Counted from the stretch's first letter, positions 10,001 to 18,312 are shown. The stretch is 64,000 nucleotides of DNA from Paramixta manurensis (GCF_013285385.1 NZ_CP054212.1:2852001-2916000), one strand, 5' to 3'. Program-made: numbers and translations. The notes: generated by a model not told the origin, from the letters alone.

Positions 10001-10428
10001 CAGAGCTGACCCGTCAGGCCGGGAGTCAGCTGCTCCACGTCAGCGGCAGTGCCGGTTATCAGCAGAATGCGGGTTTTACGTCCCCAGCGCCGACCGTAAA
10101 GGTTACGCATGGCTTCACGGATGGTGTCGACGGTGACGTTGCGGGGTGCTGTCTGCTGTACGCGACCTTCATCGGTTGGCAGGACATTTTTTCGCTTTGC
10201 CTGAAAGCGCGACCACTGCTGTTTAATCGCGAGGCTAATGGTTTTGCCATGGCGGACAAGCAAAAGAAGTATTATCGCCGCCACAAATCCCAGCAACTTT
10301 AGTCCATTGCTGGTCAGTCCGAACGCATCACCCTTTTTCCAGATGAGCAATCCTGTCGCGACAGCAATGAGTGTGGTAATGCTGAGGCGTCCCCAGTTGC
10401 CACGCCACACTGAACTATCCTTGGCCAT
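7009..10428 (-). CDS. tssM: T6SS membrane-complex protein TssM (IcmF family)
   Basis: Inner-membrane protein of the TssJLM trans-envelope complex, 1139 residues, full length. Two N-terminal membrane helices (about 18-60) precede a cytoplasmic domain, a third helix at about residue 379-400 and a long periplasmic domain that ends near TssJ. The position where many TssM proteins carry a Walker A motif reads ILLITGTAADVEQL, with no GxxxxGK[ST], so this copy probably does not bind nucleotide by a P-loop. The start overlaps the preceding gene by 14 bases, and the stop overlaps tssA. Confidence 0.95.
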   Translation of the reverse strand: MAKDSSVWRGNWGRLSITTLIAVATGLLIWKKGDAFGLTSNGLKLLGFVAAIILLLLVRHGKTISLAIKQQWSRFQAKRKNVLPTDEGRVQQTAPRNVTVDTIREAMRNLYGRRWGRKTRILLITGTAADVEQLTPGLTGQLWQEDRGTLLLWGGDLNTPADSAWLTALRKLRRRPVDGLVWVTSAFDQLSAPGLEPPLPVPSESTLDSLSHAISARMETLGWKLPLYVWSLHPRAGQPEGRPVQATGCLLPAGCSVDGLAAQLAALTPALISQGLQQTCGEVKHNFLLMLADQLIREPESVTAPLSVILNPYRPLPLAGIVFSQPSGGAERSARHHWGMDKRWAVLPDSVRSLPAALRPVKPGMPWRKVVASAVALAMVGQAAWMGVSYVANRSQITSANTQALLAVKPDLSPEQRLLALSALQKTLSRLQYRSEHSVPWYERAGLSQNNALLAALWPRYRNSALPLLRDAAAVHLQTQLRAFNALPPGSPLREQRAKTTYDQLKLYLMLARPEHMDAAWFSSALMNDWPKRNGIKDGIWQGIAPSLLSFWGAQLVTHPEWTLRADEGMVSQARSLLVRLMGVRNSDSSLYQKMLSQVSHLYVDMRLDDMTGDTDAARLFSTTGVVPGMFTRQAWEQAVQPAIKKVVKARRDELDWVLTDSKRQAQPQDEASPETLKARLTERYFADFGGAWLEFLNSLRWNNAATLSDSIDQLTLMADVRQSPLVALMNTLNVQGRTGQTGEAISDSLVKSAKTLLGGDNRDVIDQSAGAHGPLDATFGPLLALMDKSRTGTQALSLASYLTRVTQVRLRLQQVTNAADPQAMTRTLAQTVFEGKAVDLTDTRDYGSLIAAGLGQEWSGFGRTVFVNPMEQAWQQVLTPAADSLNAQWQQAVVAEWNSAFGGRYPFSNASSDVSLPLLAKYLNADSGRIAQFLQTRLKGVLHREGNHWVPDSINSQGLVFNPVFLTAINTLSHISDVAFTEGNAGMNFELRPGTAAGVMQTDMIIDSRKLTYVNQMPAWKRFTWPADTEAPGASLSWISTQAGTRQYADIPGAWGWIRLLDKASVSAYPGVSSSYSLSWKAQDGRALNYTLRTEAGEGPLALLKLRNFRLPETIFSTTGIAPSDPATDTASDDGGAY

Positions 10429-11575
10429 TCATCTGATTCCCTGTAGTTACGGTATTGATATAACACTGCGCTTTGTCACCCGAAAGCATCAGGCAGTCTT
10501 CTTTTGTCAGCGCGGTAATATCGCTGACAACGGCAGTCATGATCCACGGTGAGAAGGGGCCGCTGAGTCCGGCATATTTTTCCAGCCAGTGGCACTGCTG
10601 GGTTTTCCAGCTGCCTTCATATTTTTTTGCACTGGTCAGCAAAGCGGAAAAATCATCTCCCCAGGCTATGCTGTCCCCGACAATCACGTTCGTTTTGATG
10701 GCCTGTGACTGGGTCGAGAAAAAGGTATCAAGCTCTTCACTTAGTATTTGGGCCGACTCGAGCGACATAGGCCGAAGCAGGCGAGCGTGATGACTGAGCT
10801 GGTATTTTGTTGCCACATCATCAGAGGTCAGCAATAAGGCCGCGAGGGCATCACTGTATTTATCTCTGCCCTGAGTCTGGTGAACCAACAGAAGCTCAAC
10901 ATCCAGAATCGGGGATTTAAGGCATTCACCCACCCAATCGAAGGCGCGGTCTTTAAGAATCGTCAGTAACGGTACGGGATACGCCTGTCCAACTAACTGG
11001 AGCCAGCATGCTGAAAATTCTCTCTGCAATGTCTCATCAGGATCGTGTGAATCAGTCAGTAAGGTTGCGTGGAAAGGGAGGTCAGATAAGCGCTGTAATT
11101 CTGATATGTCCAGGCCCCCGATCAATGCTGAAAAAGCATCTTCACCCGCAGGTAGCATTATTTTCCGGCAAAGAGCTCTCCCCTGCTCAAGATCTTTGGG
11201 GGCCTGCAGAAATGTGGATGGTGTCAATTCATCAGACAGGATAACCCGGCTATACAGAACCGCCAGATAACGCCCGGCCCAAGAAGTCCATTGCTGCTGT
11301 GCATAGTCTGCCTCATCGGATTCAAACTGATGACGGTCCATTGCGTGGTTATACATCCAGCCGCGAATACAAATCATAACGAACCAGAGAAAAAGAGGGC
11401 CTCCGGAAACAATCCAGAGATTGAATTCTTGTAATGCTCCTAAAAACTGATTGGCGTGGAGAACAAAGAGCAGAACTCCAGCAATAACAGCAATAAGGCC
11501 TGCAATCAGCCACAAAACCAATGAAGGTTCTTCTGGCTCTACAGTAATTGTGGCTTTCTGACGCTCCCAGCTCAT
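10415..11575 (-). CDS. unknown T6SS-associated membrane protein
   Basis: A 386-residue protein I do not recognise. Two membrane helices are visible near the N-terminus (about residues 22-43 and 54-72), followed by a mostly helical cytoplasmic or periplasmic domain with no motif I can name. It is locked between PAAR (3 bases) and tssM (14-base overlap), so it is probably co-expressed with the structural genes. It could be an accessory subunit of the membrane complex or an adaptor for the cargo genes next to it. The first reading fits better because its base composition is closer to tssM than to the AT-rich cargo. Confidence 0.75.
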   Translation of the reverse strand: MSWERQKATITVEPEEPSLVLWLIAGLIAVIAGVLLFVLHANQFLGALQEFNLWIVSGGPLFLWFVMICIRGWMYNHAMDRHQFESDEADYAQQQWTSWAGRYLAVLYSRVILSDELTPSTFLQAPKDLEQGRALCRKIMLPAGEDAFSALIGGLDISELQRLSDLPFHATLLTDSHDPDETLQREFSACWLQLVGQAYPVPLLTILKDRAFDWVGECLKSPILDVELLLVHQTQGRDKYSDALAALLLTSDDVATKYQLSHHARLLRPMSLESAQILSEELDTFFSTQSQAIKTNVIVGDSIAWGDDFSALLTSAKKYEGSWKTQQCHWLEKYAGLSGPFSPWIMTAVVSDITALTKEDCLMLSGDKAQCYINTVTTGNQMNGQG

Positions 11576-11578
11576 AAC

Positions 11579-11845
11579 TTATCCTACTGAACAATCCGGC
11601 GCACTGGAGATAACATGGCAACCACATTCACATTCGCAGCCATCCACGACAACAGACCTCCCATCAGAGATCCATTCAGATGATCCTTCGATAATGGTAT
11701 TGACACCATGCCCTTCAACAGGGCAATTAACTTCGTCTCCAACAAGCGCCACTTTTTTTCCATTAACGACCATGGTCGAAGATGCAGAAATAACTTCACC
11801 ACCATGCGTTGTCTTGTCCCCAAGCAATACAAACCCCTTAGACAT
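11579..11845 (-). CDS. PAAR-domain spike tip protein
   Basis: 88-residue stand-alone PAAR protein that would sharpen the VgrG trimer tip. The glycine-rich repeat pattern is clear (GDKTTHGGEVISAS, VALVGDEVNCPVEGHGVN, IIEGS). His and Cys residues suited to zinc binding are present (His at TTHGG, Cys in NCPVEGH, CECECGCH near the end). No C-terminal toxin extension is fused. GGAGG lies upstream of the ATG. Downstream, an unknown membrane-protein gene follows after 3 bases. Confidence 0.9.
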   Translation of the reverse strand: MSKGFVLLGDKTTHGGEVISASSTMVVNGKKVALVGDEVNCPVEGHGVNTIIEGSSEWISDGRSVVVDGCECECGCHVISSAPDCSVG

Positions 11846-11881
11846 ATATCCTCCAGATAGTAAGCATGCATTCTTTAAATA

Positions 11882-12163
11882 TTAATTCTCTACACAGCGA
11901 AAACCATCGCCAGGCTCTTTATAATCAGGTTTGCTTTTCCCTCGCGTAATATTATATAACCCAAACATAGAGCCTAAATATCCTCTAATCACTTTTTGGT
12001 CACCTTTCTCTGGACCTTGAGGATTTTTCTCAGGTGAGTTTTTATAATAATCATCTGAATACCAATCGCTCACCCATTCGTTTCCATTGCCCATCATGTC
12101 ATATAAACCTAAAGGGTTTGGAGGATATGAGCCTACAGGTGCCATTATCAATTTTCTACGCAA
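11882..12163 (-). pseudogene. orphan 3' fragment of a SUMF1-fold lipoprotein gene
   Basis: The 93-codon frame aligns from APVGSYPPNP to the end (GFRCVEN) with the last ~87 residues of the complete lipoprotein immediately upstream on the same strand, with many substitutions. It lacks the signal peptide, lipobox and the first two thirds of the domain, so it should not be an exported protein. It overlaps the complete gene by 16 bases. I infer a remnant of a displaced partner gene rather than a functional ORF. Confidence 0.8.
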
Positions 12164-12996
12164 CGGAAACCATAGCCTGGAGCTTCTGTTTCCGGCTTAT
12201 TACTTCCTCGCGTGATATCATACAAACCAAACATTGATCCCAAGTAACCTCTTACTACTTTTTCAGTCCCATTAGCTGGCCCCTGCGGATCTTTTTCAGG
12301 CGAATGCTGGTAATAATCCTCAGCATACCAGTCATTAACCCAGTCATGCCCATTACCCATCATGTCATAAAGTCCCAGTGGATTTGGCGGAAAAGAGCCT
12401 ACTGGAGATCTGTCGTGAGTAAAATTAAGTTTTGAATCGGGAACACTTAGATCATAAATATTATCACTATTTGCAAATTGTCTAAACTTTCCGCGGCTGC
12501 GTGCAGCATATTCCCATTGGGCTTCCGTGGGCAATGATACTTTCCGTCCTAAAACACCACCGACCCAATGGCAAAACGAAGATGCATCCGACCAATTAGC
12601 CACCGCTGGATAATCATCACCAATGTACTTAAGCATACGTTCGTCATATTTACTTTCAATTTTTCTATTTAAAATCTTTTTATAATATTTATTGGCATCT
12701 TTGTTAGTTAAAGATAACCATAAATTAAATTCCCCCCACGTCACTCTATTTTTTGCCATTTTGAAATTCGTCAAATCAACCCAATGAAGAGGCTTGTTGT
12801 TATTATCATTGCTGAACGGTAGCTTTTCTCCAACGAGAGACCCAAAATCCCCCATTTGATAACGCCCACCATCTACTGCTACCATCGATTCGACAATCTG
12901 TGAAGCTAATTTCCTTTGTTCTTGTTGGCTTTTTTCTTCATTGCAACCAGTAATAATGAAGCTACTAATAGCTATAAAAAAAGTGATTTTATTCAT
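12148..12996 (-). CDS. SUMF1/FGE-fold lipoprotein, putative effector immunity
   Basis: 282-residue lipoprotein: short n-region, hydrophobic core and lipobox TGC at Cys18. The mature part has the SUMF1 (formylglycine-generating-enzyme-like) fold: YQMGDF near the start, LPTEAQWEYAARSRG, then LYDMMGN and WVNDWY. The cysteine pair used by true formylglycine-generating enzymes is not seen, so catalysis is unlikely. Its ATG overlaps the stop of the upstream putative effector as ATGA. An exported partner coupled this way is best explained as immunity protecting the periplasm. That role is inference. Confidence 0.7.
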   Translation of the reverse strand: MNKITFFIAISSFIITGCNEEKSQQEQRKLASQIVESMVAVDGGRYQMGDFGSLVGEKLPFSNDNNNKPLHWVDLTNFKMAKNRVTWGEFNLWLSLTNKDANKYYKKILNRKIESKYDERMLKYIGDDYPAVANWSDASSFCHWVGGVLGRKVSLPTEAQWEYAARSRGKFRQFANSDNIYDLSVPDSKLNFTHDRSPVGSFPPNPLGLYDMMGNGHDWVNDWYAEDYYQHSPEKDPQGPANGTEKVVRGYLGSMFGLYDITRGSNKPETEAPGYGFRCVEN

Positions 12997-15221
12997 TTTT
13001 TCAACTCCATGCCATCAACAACAACTCTGGTGCAGCTTTCCATCAAGAAAGGAGAAACTTCCGATAATGATTTCAATTCATTACCCCGAACCTCTATTGA
13101 TTCAGGTAAGCTTTCGTATATTGAGATTAAATTTTTGGCGTAATGGCTTGGGAAAATCTTAACGGTGGATGCATTTGGGACAACACTTCCTAATCCATAT
13201 GTTTGAACCTCTTCGCCCAATGCAAGAAAATCAGTTACTTTCTGTTGGTTTGATTGCCATGAGCCTGATATTTCGAATGCTTTAGATAGATGCTGCATAA
13301 CATTTTCATAATCTCTTTTTGACTGAATCCAACGTAATGACAGCAGTACGGCCCGTTTTCTTGCACTATATGTCACCTGACCTTCACACTGCGTTTGGGC
13401 GTGGCTTGCGGGGCTGGCAACATCATCCCAGAAATTTCGCTCGATCAACGAGGCGATTGCTGCGCCTTTACTTTCGGGAGGCGAATACTTTAAACATCCA
13501 CCTTGCGTATCTAAAATGTGCTGCATTAACTGTACGCGCCGTTCCTTCTCATCCCAGCTATCTCTTAACTTGTCTAATAGCAGAGCCGTTTCTTTTCCTA
13601 AATTATCTGCTAACTGATTAGCACCATACATACCGATAAGCAACGGTAAGGCGCAAAATGCATAAAAATCCCCCTCTCTGATTACATTCTCTGATAACTT
13701 AATGTAATCAGCATTCCGAAGCATATAGGTTAAGCATGGCATAAAATCGGTAATAATTGCCTCTCCATCTATATCAAAAGCAACACTTCCTTTTCCCCCA
13801 CCTCCCCAACACATTCCACCTCTCGCCAGAACTTTGACTCTTCCATTTTCATAACTGAATCTAAAAGAGCCGCTCCATCCCACACCCATTTGAGCAGTGG
13901 CCCCCAATGCCACTTTTGCCAGTTGGGTATATTTTAAGTCTTTATTATCAGGATTTAACCACTGAATAGAACCTGCCAGGTTAACTGAAGCCTGAGCACC
14001 AGCAAAAACTGTGAGCTCTCCTGTCGCTTCAGGATCCTTCACGGCCTGGCTGATATCTATTTTACGTTGCCCTGGAGGAGTATTATCACCTGAAGTACCA
14101 GGAACTCCCTTCGCCCAATTACTTTTGACTGATACACCCAACTCAACCCCCAGACTTGCACCAACGCTACCTACAAGAGCCAGCTCGAAATCAAAACGTA
14201 ATACGCCCAGACTTCCCATTCCCCCGCCCATTTCAGGCCTCAGGGGGTAAGTCATGGTAATACCGTGTATATCAGGGAGTGAAAGCGTAAATTTGCTCTT
14301 AGACTCAGCGAGAGCGAGACTTGCATAGGCACTTGCTTTACCGCTGGTGACAGCTTCTTTTTTTAATTTTTTACCTTGATTACGAAAATCGACTTCAAAC
14401 GGGTTTAGTTCCTCCGTCAGGCCCGCGCCATAAGTCCAGCGCATGAGCTGTGACTGAGAATCAAAGCCAAACTTATCCCCTTGGTAAGGAGAGTGTTTAA
14501 GACTGTCATTCATATCTCTGGCCCACTGCCCAAGAATGCTCGTATGCTGCTCTAATAAATCCTGCTCCGCCTTCAGCATTTTTGGCTTTATCTTACTTAC
14601 CTGAGATTTGAGTTTATCGTAATCAATCTTTTCCCGTGTTTTTATCTTGCCTTCACTATCAGTATACGATTCTGATATAACAAAACTCTTACCGCCGGAT
14701 TTTTTATCACCATCTTCAAGCGGATAACGTCGCCATTTGCTGTCAATCTGATCTGAGCGAGCATAGATATAACGAACGCCTTTCATATTCCCGCGGACTT
14801 CGATTAGTTCCATCAAACCCACAGCACTTTTGCTGCTGTCAAGGAATGTGGCCTTCGGAAGTTCTTCTGTCGCTGAAAGTGTCGTCAATTTAACTTTCAA
14901 TTTTTTATTCAGGTCATCAAGCCGCTGGGATTCCTGCTGTATCTGAGTTTGCAGCGCCTTTTGTTCCCCGACCTGCGTCCAGCTCAATTTAGTACATTGC
15001 AACGTCAAATCATCAATACGCATTTGCGTATCAACCTGAGCACCTAACAGCTTATTTAATGCATTACTTTCCTGCTCCAGCACATCACCGTCAACAGCCA
15101 GAAAGGTTTCGCTATCTGCATGAAAATATAAACGGGTACCAGAGACATGACTGGCTTTGATGCCATTCGCCTGCATCCCTGTTTTACCACTACCATGAAC
15201 GGTTTCTGTCGTATTACCCAT
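12993..15221 (-). CDS. large putative T6SS effector of unknown toxin class
   Basis: 742-residue protein directly after vgrG and coupled to a lipoprotein partner. I recognise no named toxin domain. Visible parts are a polar N-terminus, a helical coiled-coil-like stretch at about 45-115, and a long Gly-rich region of alternating hydrophobic residues (about 325-490, including GSVGASLGVELGV and WGGGGKGS). A helical C-terminal ~250 residues follows. The Gly-rich beta-like region suggests membrane activity. No MIX or PAAR motif is obvious, so loading probably uses the VgrG C-terminal extension. GC content is lower than in the core genes. Confidence 0.65.
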   Translation of the reverse strand: MGNTTETVHGSGKTGMQANGIKASHVSGTRLYFHADSETFLAVDGDVLEQESNALNKLLGAQVDTQMRIDDLTLQCTKLSWTQVGEQKALQTQIQQESQRLDDLNKKLKVKLTTLSATEELPKATFLDSSKSAVGLMELIEVRGNMKGVRYIYARSDQIDSKWRRYPLEDGDKKSGGKSFVISESYTDSEGKIKTREKIDYDKLKSQVSKIKPKMLKAEQDLLEQHTSILGQWARDMNDSLKHSPYQGDKFGFDSQSQLMRWTYGAGLTEELNPFEVDFRNQGKKLKKEAVTSGKASAYASLALAESKSKFTLSLPDIHGITMTYPLRPEMGGGMGSLGVLRFDFELALVGSVGASLGVELGVSVKSNWAKGVPGTSGDNTPPGQRKIDISQAVKDPEATGELTVFAGAQASVNLAGSIQWLNPDNKDLKYTQLAKVALGATAQMGVGWSGSFRFSYENGRVKVLARGGMCWGGGGKGSVAFDIDGEAIITDFMPCLTYMLRNADYIKLSENVIREGDFYAFCALPLLIGMYGANQLADNLGKETALLLDKLRDSWDEKERRVQLMQHILDTQGGCLKYSPPESKGAAIASLIERNFWDDVASPASHAQTQCEGQVTYSARKRAVLLSLRWIQSKRDYENVMQHLSKAFEISGSWQSNQQKVTDFLALGEEVQTYGLGSVVPNASTVKIFPSHYAKNLISIYESLPESIEVRGNELKSLSEVSPFLMESCTRVVVDGMELKK

Positions 15222-15264
15222 GGAGGCAACTCCTGTTAAATTTGTTCTGATATATTCCGGCTAA

Positions 15265-17757
15265 CTATCCGAGTTCAATTTTTATCTTGTCTGATAATGC
15301 TGTGAATATTTCAGCGGTTTTGCCCTCAGAATCTGTCACCCCTGAATAAACCCCCCCCTTACCAGTCGTAATCCGATAGCGAGTGTTTGGTGTGATTTGT
15401 CCGGTTTTATCATCGTGCGCCACAAAAAACTCACTATACCCACCAGGAAAATCAGGTACGGAGGATGCATAGCTGGTTGCACTCATTTTCTGCACATTGG
15501 CACATTTCAACAGGATATTACCTTCACAGCCCAGAAGAATATTTTTCCCCTGCAACTGGATAAACGATCCATCCAGGTTTTTCAGCACGACATCTTTCGC
15601 CGCCGTAATTTCAACCCGTCCTTCCGTACTGGTCACGGTGACATCTTTTTTGGCAATTGCATCCAGCGCATCATCCTGCGCCTGGATTTCTACTTTGCCC
15701 TTAGCGGCAAAAAGTTTCATTCCGGCCTTACGCGCCAGCATGCTCACGGCTTCACCCGCCGCCACCGTAAAACGCTTCAGTGCACTGATGTCAGTGTTTT
15801 GTTGAGACATAATCCCGACACTGGCACTCCCCGAGGCTATTCGAACCGCCTGAGGGCTGGTGATGCTTACTCCTTCAGGTGCATTCAATACCATTCCTGG
15901 CTGGGCCAGGCCTTTAAGAGCCTCTGTCAGCTTCACCTGACTCTGGATATCAGAGGGTAGCGCCTGCGCCGTTTCAGCAGCATCAGACAAACTTCTGGCA
16001 ATACTCAGGGCATTTTCCAGCTGGGCAATCGCCTCCTGCATGGATAACATCTTATCGCTGGCAAGCGCTTGCTTATCGGCGGTTATAAACACCCCGGCAC
16101 CACCGCGAATAGAAACATGCCTGTCAGTGCGCAGTTCTGCACCTTCACCCCGCAGTTTACGAGAAACATCCACGTTGTGACCTAAATTCAGCTGCGTCTT
16201 GCCGCCGTACTCCGTACTGAGCTTGATATGCTCTTCACCGCGTTTGTCCTCCATCCGTAACTTGTTCAGGCCGGCGGTACGGATAACGTTGCGCGTGCTG
16301 TTGGCTTCAGTAACGTGGTCTACATGGCGCGAGTCGTGCAGGGCATGGGCGATATATGGACGATCTGGATCGCCTTCATGGAACGCAATCGCCACTTCAG
16401 TGCCCTGTATCAGCGGGAAGTGGAAGCCGTATTTGTCGCCGCCGTAGGGTTTGGCAAAACGCACTGGCATACTTTCCATGCCCTGACGCTTGTCGTCGCG
16501 GTCAGCATCGAATTTCACCCGGTACATCCCGGAGGCATCCTGCCAGGCGTAGATATCGTTATCTTTGGCACTGGTAACGCGGGCCATCAGAGTACCGCTG
16601 ACCACCGGGCGCTTTTTCGCGGCAGGACGCCAGCAGCGGTTCTCGTAGTACGGCATTGCCGCCCATCCCACCTTCAGCGCGTTCTGACGGCTGGCCGAGT
16701 AACCAGCGCTGATGATGACGAGGCCATTTTCGGTTTCACGCGGTAGTGTCGGCGGGATAGCCGTTTCGGTGATGGTCAGCACTTGGGCCGGACCGAGGGT
16801 ATGGTCGGTACTGCTGCCGGTCACTGTTGTCTGGCTGGACAGGAAGCGTTCATGTTCCAGACGTGCCCAGAAGTTACCGGTTTCTGCCGTCGGCGTGATT
16901 TTATCGCCACGTTCAAGGTGACGTGGGCGGTAGTGATACACATCCCCGTAGGTATTCCCCTCCCCGTCGCCGCGGGTCATGTCCGCCGGAACAGAGGTCA
17001 GGATATTCTGCGCTTCGCGGTGGTTATAGTCGCTGGCGGTGACAGAACGTTCCACCACGTTCTGTCGGACGTTAACCCCCCATACCGAGTCGGCCGCATT
17101 ATCATTCATCCCCGACGGGCTGCTGAGCGGGAGCGACTTACCGAACGTCCAGGCACTTTGCTTGTCCGCGAAATTGACCACCTCAGTCTGGGTGTCCGGC
17201 TGGAGAGTGAAAAAGTAAAATATCCCCACTTCGGCCAGCAAGCGTTCAATGAACGCAAGGTCACTTTCCTGGTACTGGTTTATCTGTTCCCGTTTTGGGT
17301 AGGTTTGTTTAAGCTTGAATTCATATTCCCATCCCTTCAAACCATGCTCGCCAAGAATTTGCGCTACCACTTCCGGCACTGATTTGTTGACGAAGAAACG
17401 GTGAGTACGAAACTGCTTATCCAGTAAGGATATAAAAGGTTCCAGAATAATTTCATACGTGATCTGATCGCGTGAACCGGTCAGGCGTCGGAAATTTGTC
17501 ACCACACCATGAACAATTTTACCGACAACAGAATTAAAGAGTTCCCCCACCCCCATGCTCAGAGTAGCGGTTTTACTTAACATCATTTCAGCCGTAAGGT
17601 CCGGGTGTGAACTGGTAAAACGAATGGTATAATGATAGAGAGTACTCATTTGTTCTAAACCATCAAAACGCTCCACATCCAATGGATAAGGACAGGAAGG
17701 AATATCTAGTTTATAGCGATTAAGGACACCCTCTTTCATTTTAAATATATTTTCCAT
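15265..17757 (-). CDS. vgrG: T6SS spike protein VgrG (TssI) with C-terminal extension
   Basis: Trimeric spike, 830 residues. It has a gp27-like N-terminal half (starting LNRYKLDIPSCPYPLDVERF), a gp5-type OB fold around residues 400-480 (MPVRFAKPYGGDKYGFHFPL, then GTEVAIAFHEGDPDRPYI) and a DUF2345-type beta-helix region at about 600-750. The last ~65 residues (from VPDFPGGYSEFF) form a small beta-domain beyond the usual core and probably dock cargo. It carries a G8 tract near the 3' end (minus-strand sense of 15351-15358). The start overlaps the upstream small membrane-protein gene by 17 bases. Confidence 0.95.
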   Translation of the reverse strand: MENIFKMKEGVLNRYKLDIPSCPYPLDVERFDGLEQMSTLYHYTIRFTSSHPDLTAEMMLSKTATLSMGVGELFNSVVGKIVHGVVTNFRRLTGSRDQITYEIILEPFISLLDKQFRTHRFFVNKSVPEVVAQILGEHGLKGWEYEFKLKQTYPKREQINQYQESDLAFIERLLAEVGIFYFFTLQPDTQTEVVNFADKQSAWTFGKSLPLSSPSGMNDNAADSVWGVNVRQNVVERSVTASDYNHREAQNILTSVPADMTRGDGEGNTYGDVYHYRPRHLERGDKITPTAETGNFWARLEHERFLSSQTTVTGSSTDHTLGPAQVLTITETAIPPTLPRETENGLVIISAGYSASRQNALKVGWAAMPYYENRCWRPAAKKRPVVSGTLMARVTSAKDNDIYAWQDASGMYRVKFDADRDDKRQGMESMPVRFAKPYGGDKYGFHFPLIQGTEVAIAFHEGDPDRPYIAHALHDSRHVDHVTEANSTRNVIRTAGLNKLRMEDKRGEEHIKLSTEYGGKTQLNLGHNVDVSRKLRGEGAELRTDRHVSIRGGAGVFITADKQALASDKMLSMQEAIAQLENALSIARSLSDAAETAQALPSDIQSQVKLTEALKGLAQPGMVLNAPEGVSITSPQAVRIASGSASVGIMSQQNTDISALKRFTVAAGEAVSMLARKAGMKLFAAKGKVEIQAQDDALDAIAKKDVTVTSTEGRVEITAAKDVVLKNLDGSFIQLQGKNILLGCEGNILLKCANVQKMSATSYASSVPDFPGGYSEFFVAHDDKTGQITPNTRYRITTGKGGVYSGVTDSEGKTAEIFTALSDKIKIELG

Positions 17758-18052
17758 TTATATAATCCCTATCCCTAGTCAGAATGATATTGAATAAAAT
17801 TAAACTCAACAGATATGATAAAAAATATCTATAATGATCCCACTCATCATAAATATATTTCAGGGCGAATTTATAAAGCCCATAGCCTATGAGCAAGGCT
17901 ACTATACCTGCCCCCCCCAGAATAAAGCGGTAAGGATTGGCAGAAAAGAAGAAGCAGTAGACAGAGTAAACCATACTGATAGTTCCTAGCATCATCCCGA
18001 TACTGGCTACAATCCGTGAAACAATGATAAGTATAAAGTCTTTTGTGCTCAT
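17741..18052 (-). CDS. small membrane protein, long-type putative immunity
   Basis: About 103 residues from the ATG at 18052 (an in-frame start 18 bases earlier is possible). Two or three membrane helices are visible (IIVSRIVASIGMMLGTISMV, then FILGGAGIVALLIGYGLYKF, and a hydrophobic tail FLSYLLSLILFNIIL). It is related to the products at 18085-18312 and 19482-19694 through the IGYxxYxFA pattern. It sits between the putative toxin gene at 18309 and vgrG and overlaps vgrG by 17 bases. A G8 run encodes its GG pair. Immunity to the adjacent hydrophobic toxin is inferred. Confidence 0.65.
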   Translation of the reverse strand: MSTKDFILIIVSRIVASIGMMLGTISMVYSVYCFFFSANPYRFILGGAGIVALLIGYGLYKFALKYIYDEWDHYRYFLSYLLSLILFNIILTRDRDYINGKYI

Positions 18053-18084
18053 AACCATCCATTCAGCCACGTTGCAAGATGAGA

Positions 18085-18312
18085 TTAATAGCGATCAGTC
18101 CATTTTTTATGGATCCTTGGGAACATATAACGATAGATTACATAGCCAATGAATGCAGCAACAAGAGAAATCCCCCCCCTATAGAAGCGTCCCTCTTGCT
18201 CTGATGCAAAAAAGAACCAACAGGCAAGAATAAGCCCTAAAAGCACCAGCGTCGCACCAACAGCACAAATAATATTGAAGGCCATAGAAATGCTAATTTT
18301 TTTCAAATTCAT
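18085..18312 (-). CDS. small membrane protein, short-type putative immunity
   Basis: 75 residues with two predicted membrane helices (NIICAVGATLVLLGLILACW and ISLVAAFIGYVIYRYMF) and a short basic C-terminus. The ATG overlaps the stop of the upstream 210-residue putative toxin gene as ATGA, the same coupling seen at every toxin-partner junction here. A G8 run (18172-18179 on the plus strand as C8) encodes the RGG turn, so slippage would truncate it. Most likely the cognate inner-membrane immunity protein. Confidence 0.7.
   Translation of the reverse strand: MNLKKISISMAFNIICAVGATLVLLGLILACWFFFASEQEGRFYRGGISLVAAFIGYVIYRYMFPRIHKKWTDRY

Noticed and set aside
12148..12996. Active formylglycine-generating enzyme
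   Set aside because: The SUMF1 fold is present, but the cysteine pair needed for sulfatase maturation is not seen, no sulfatase is nearby, and the protein is a lipoprotein coupled to a putative effector.
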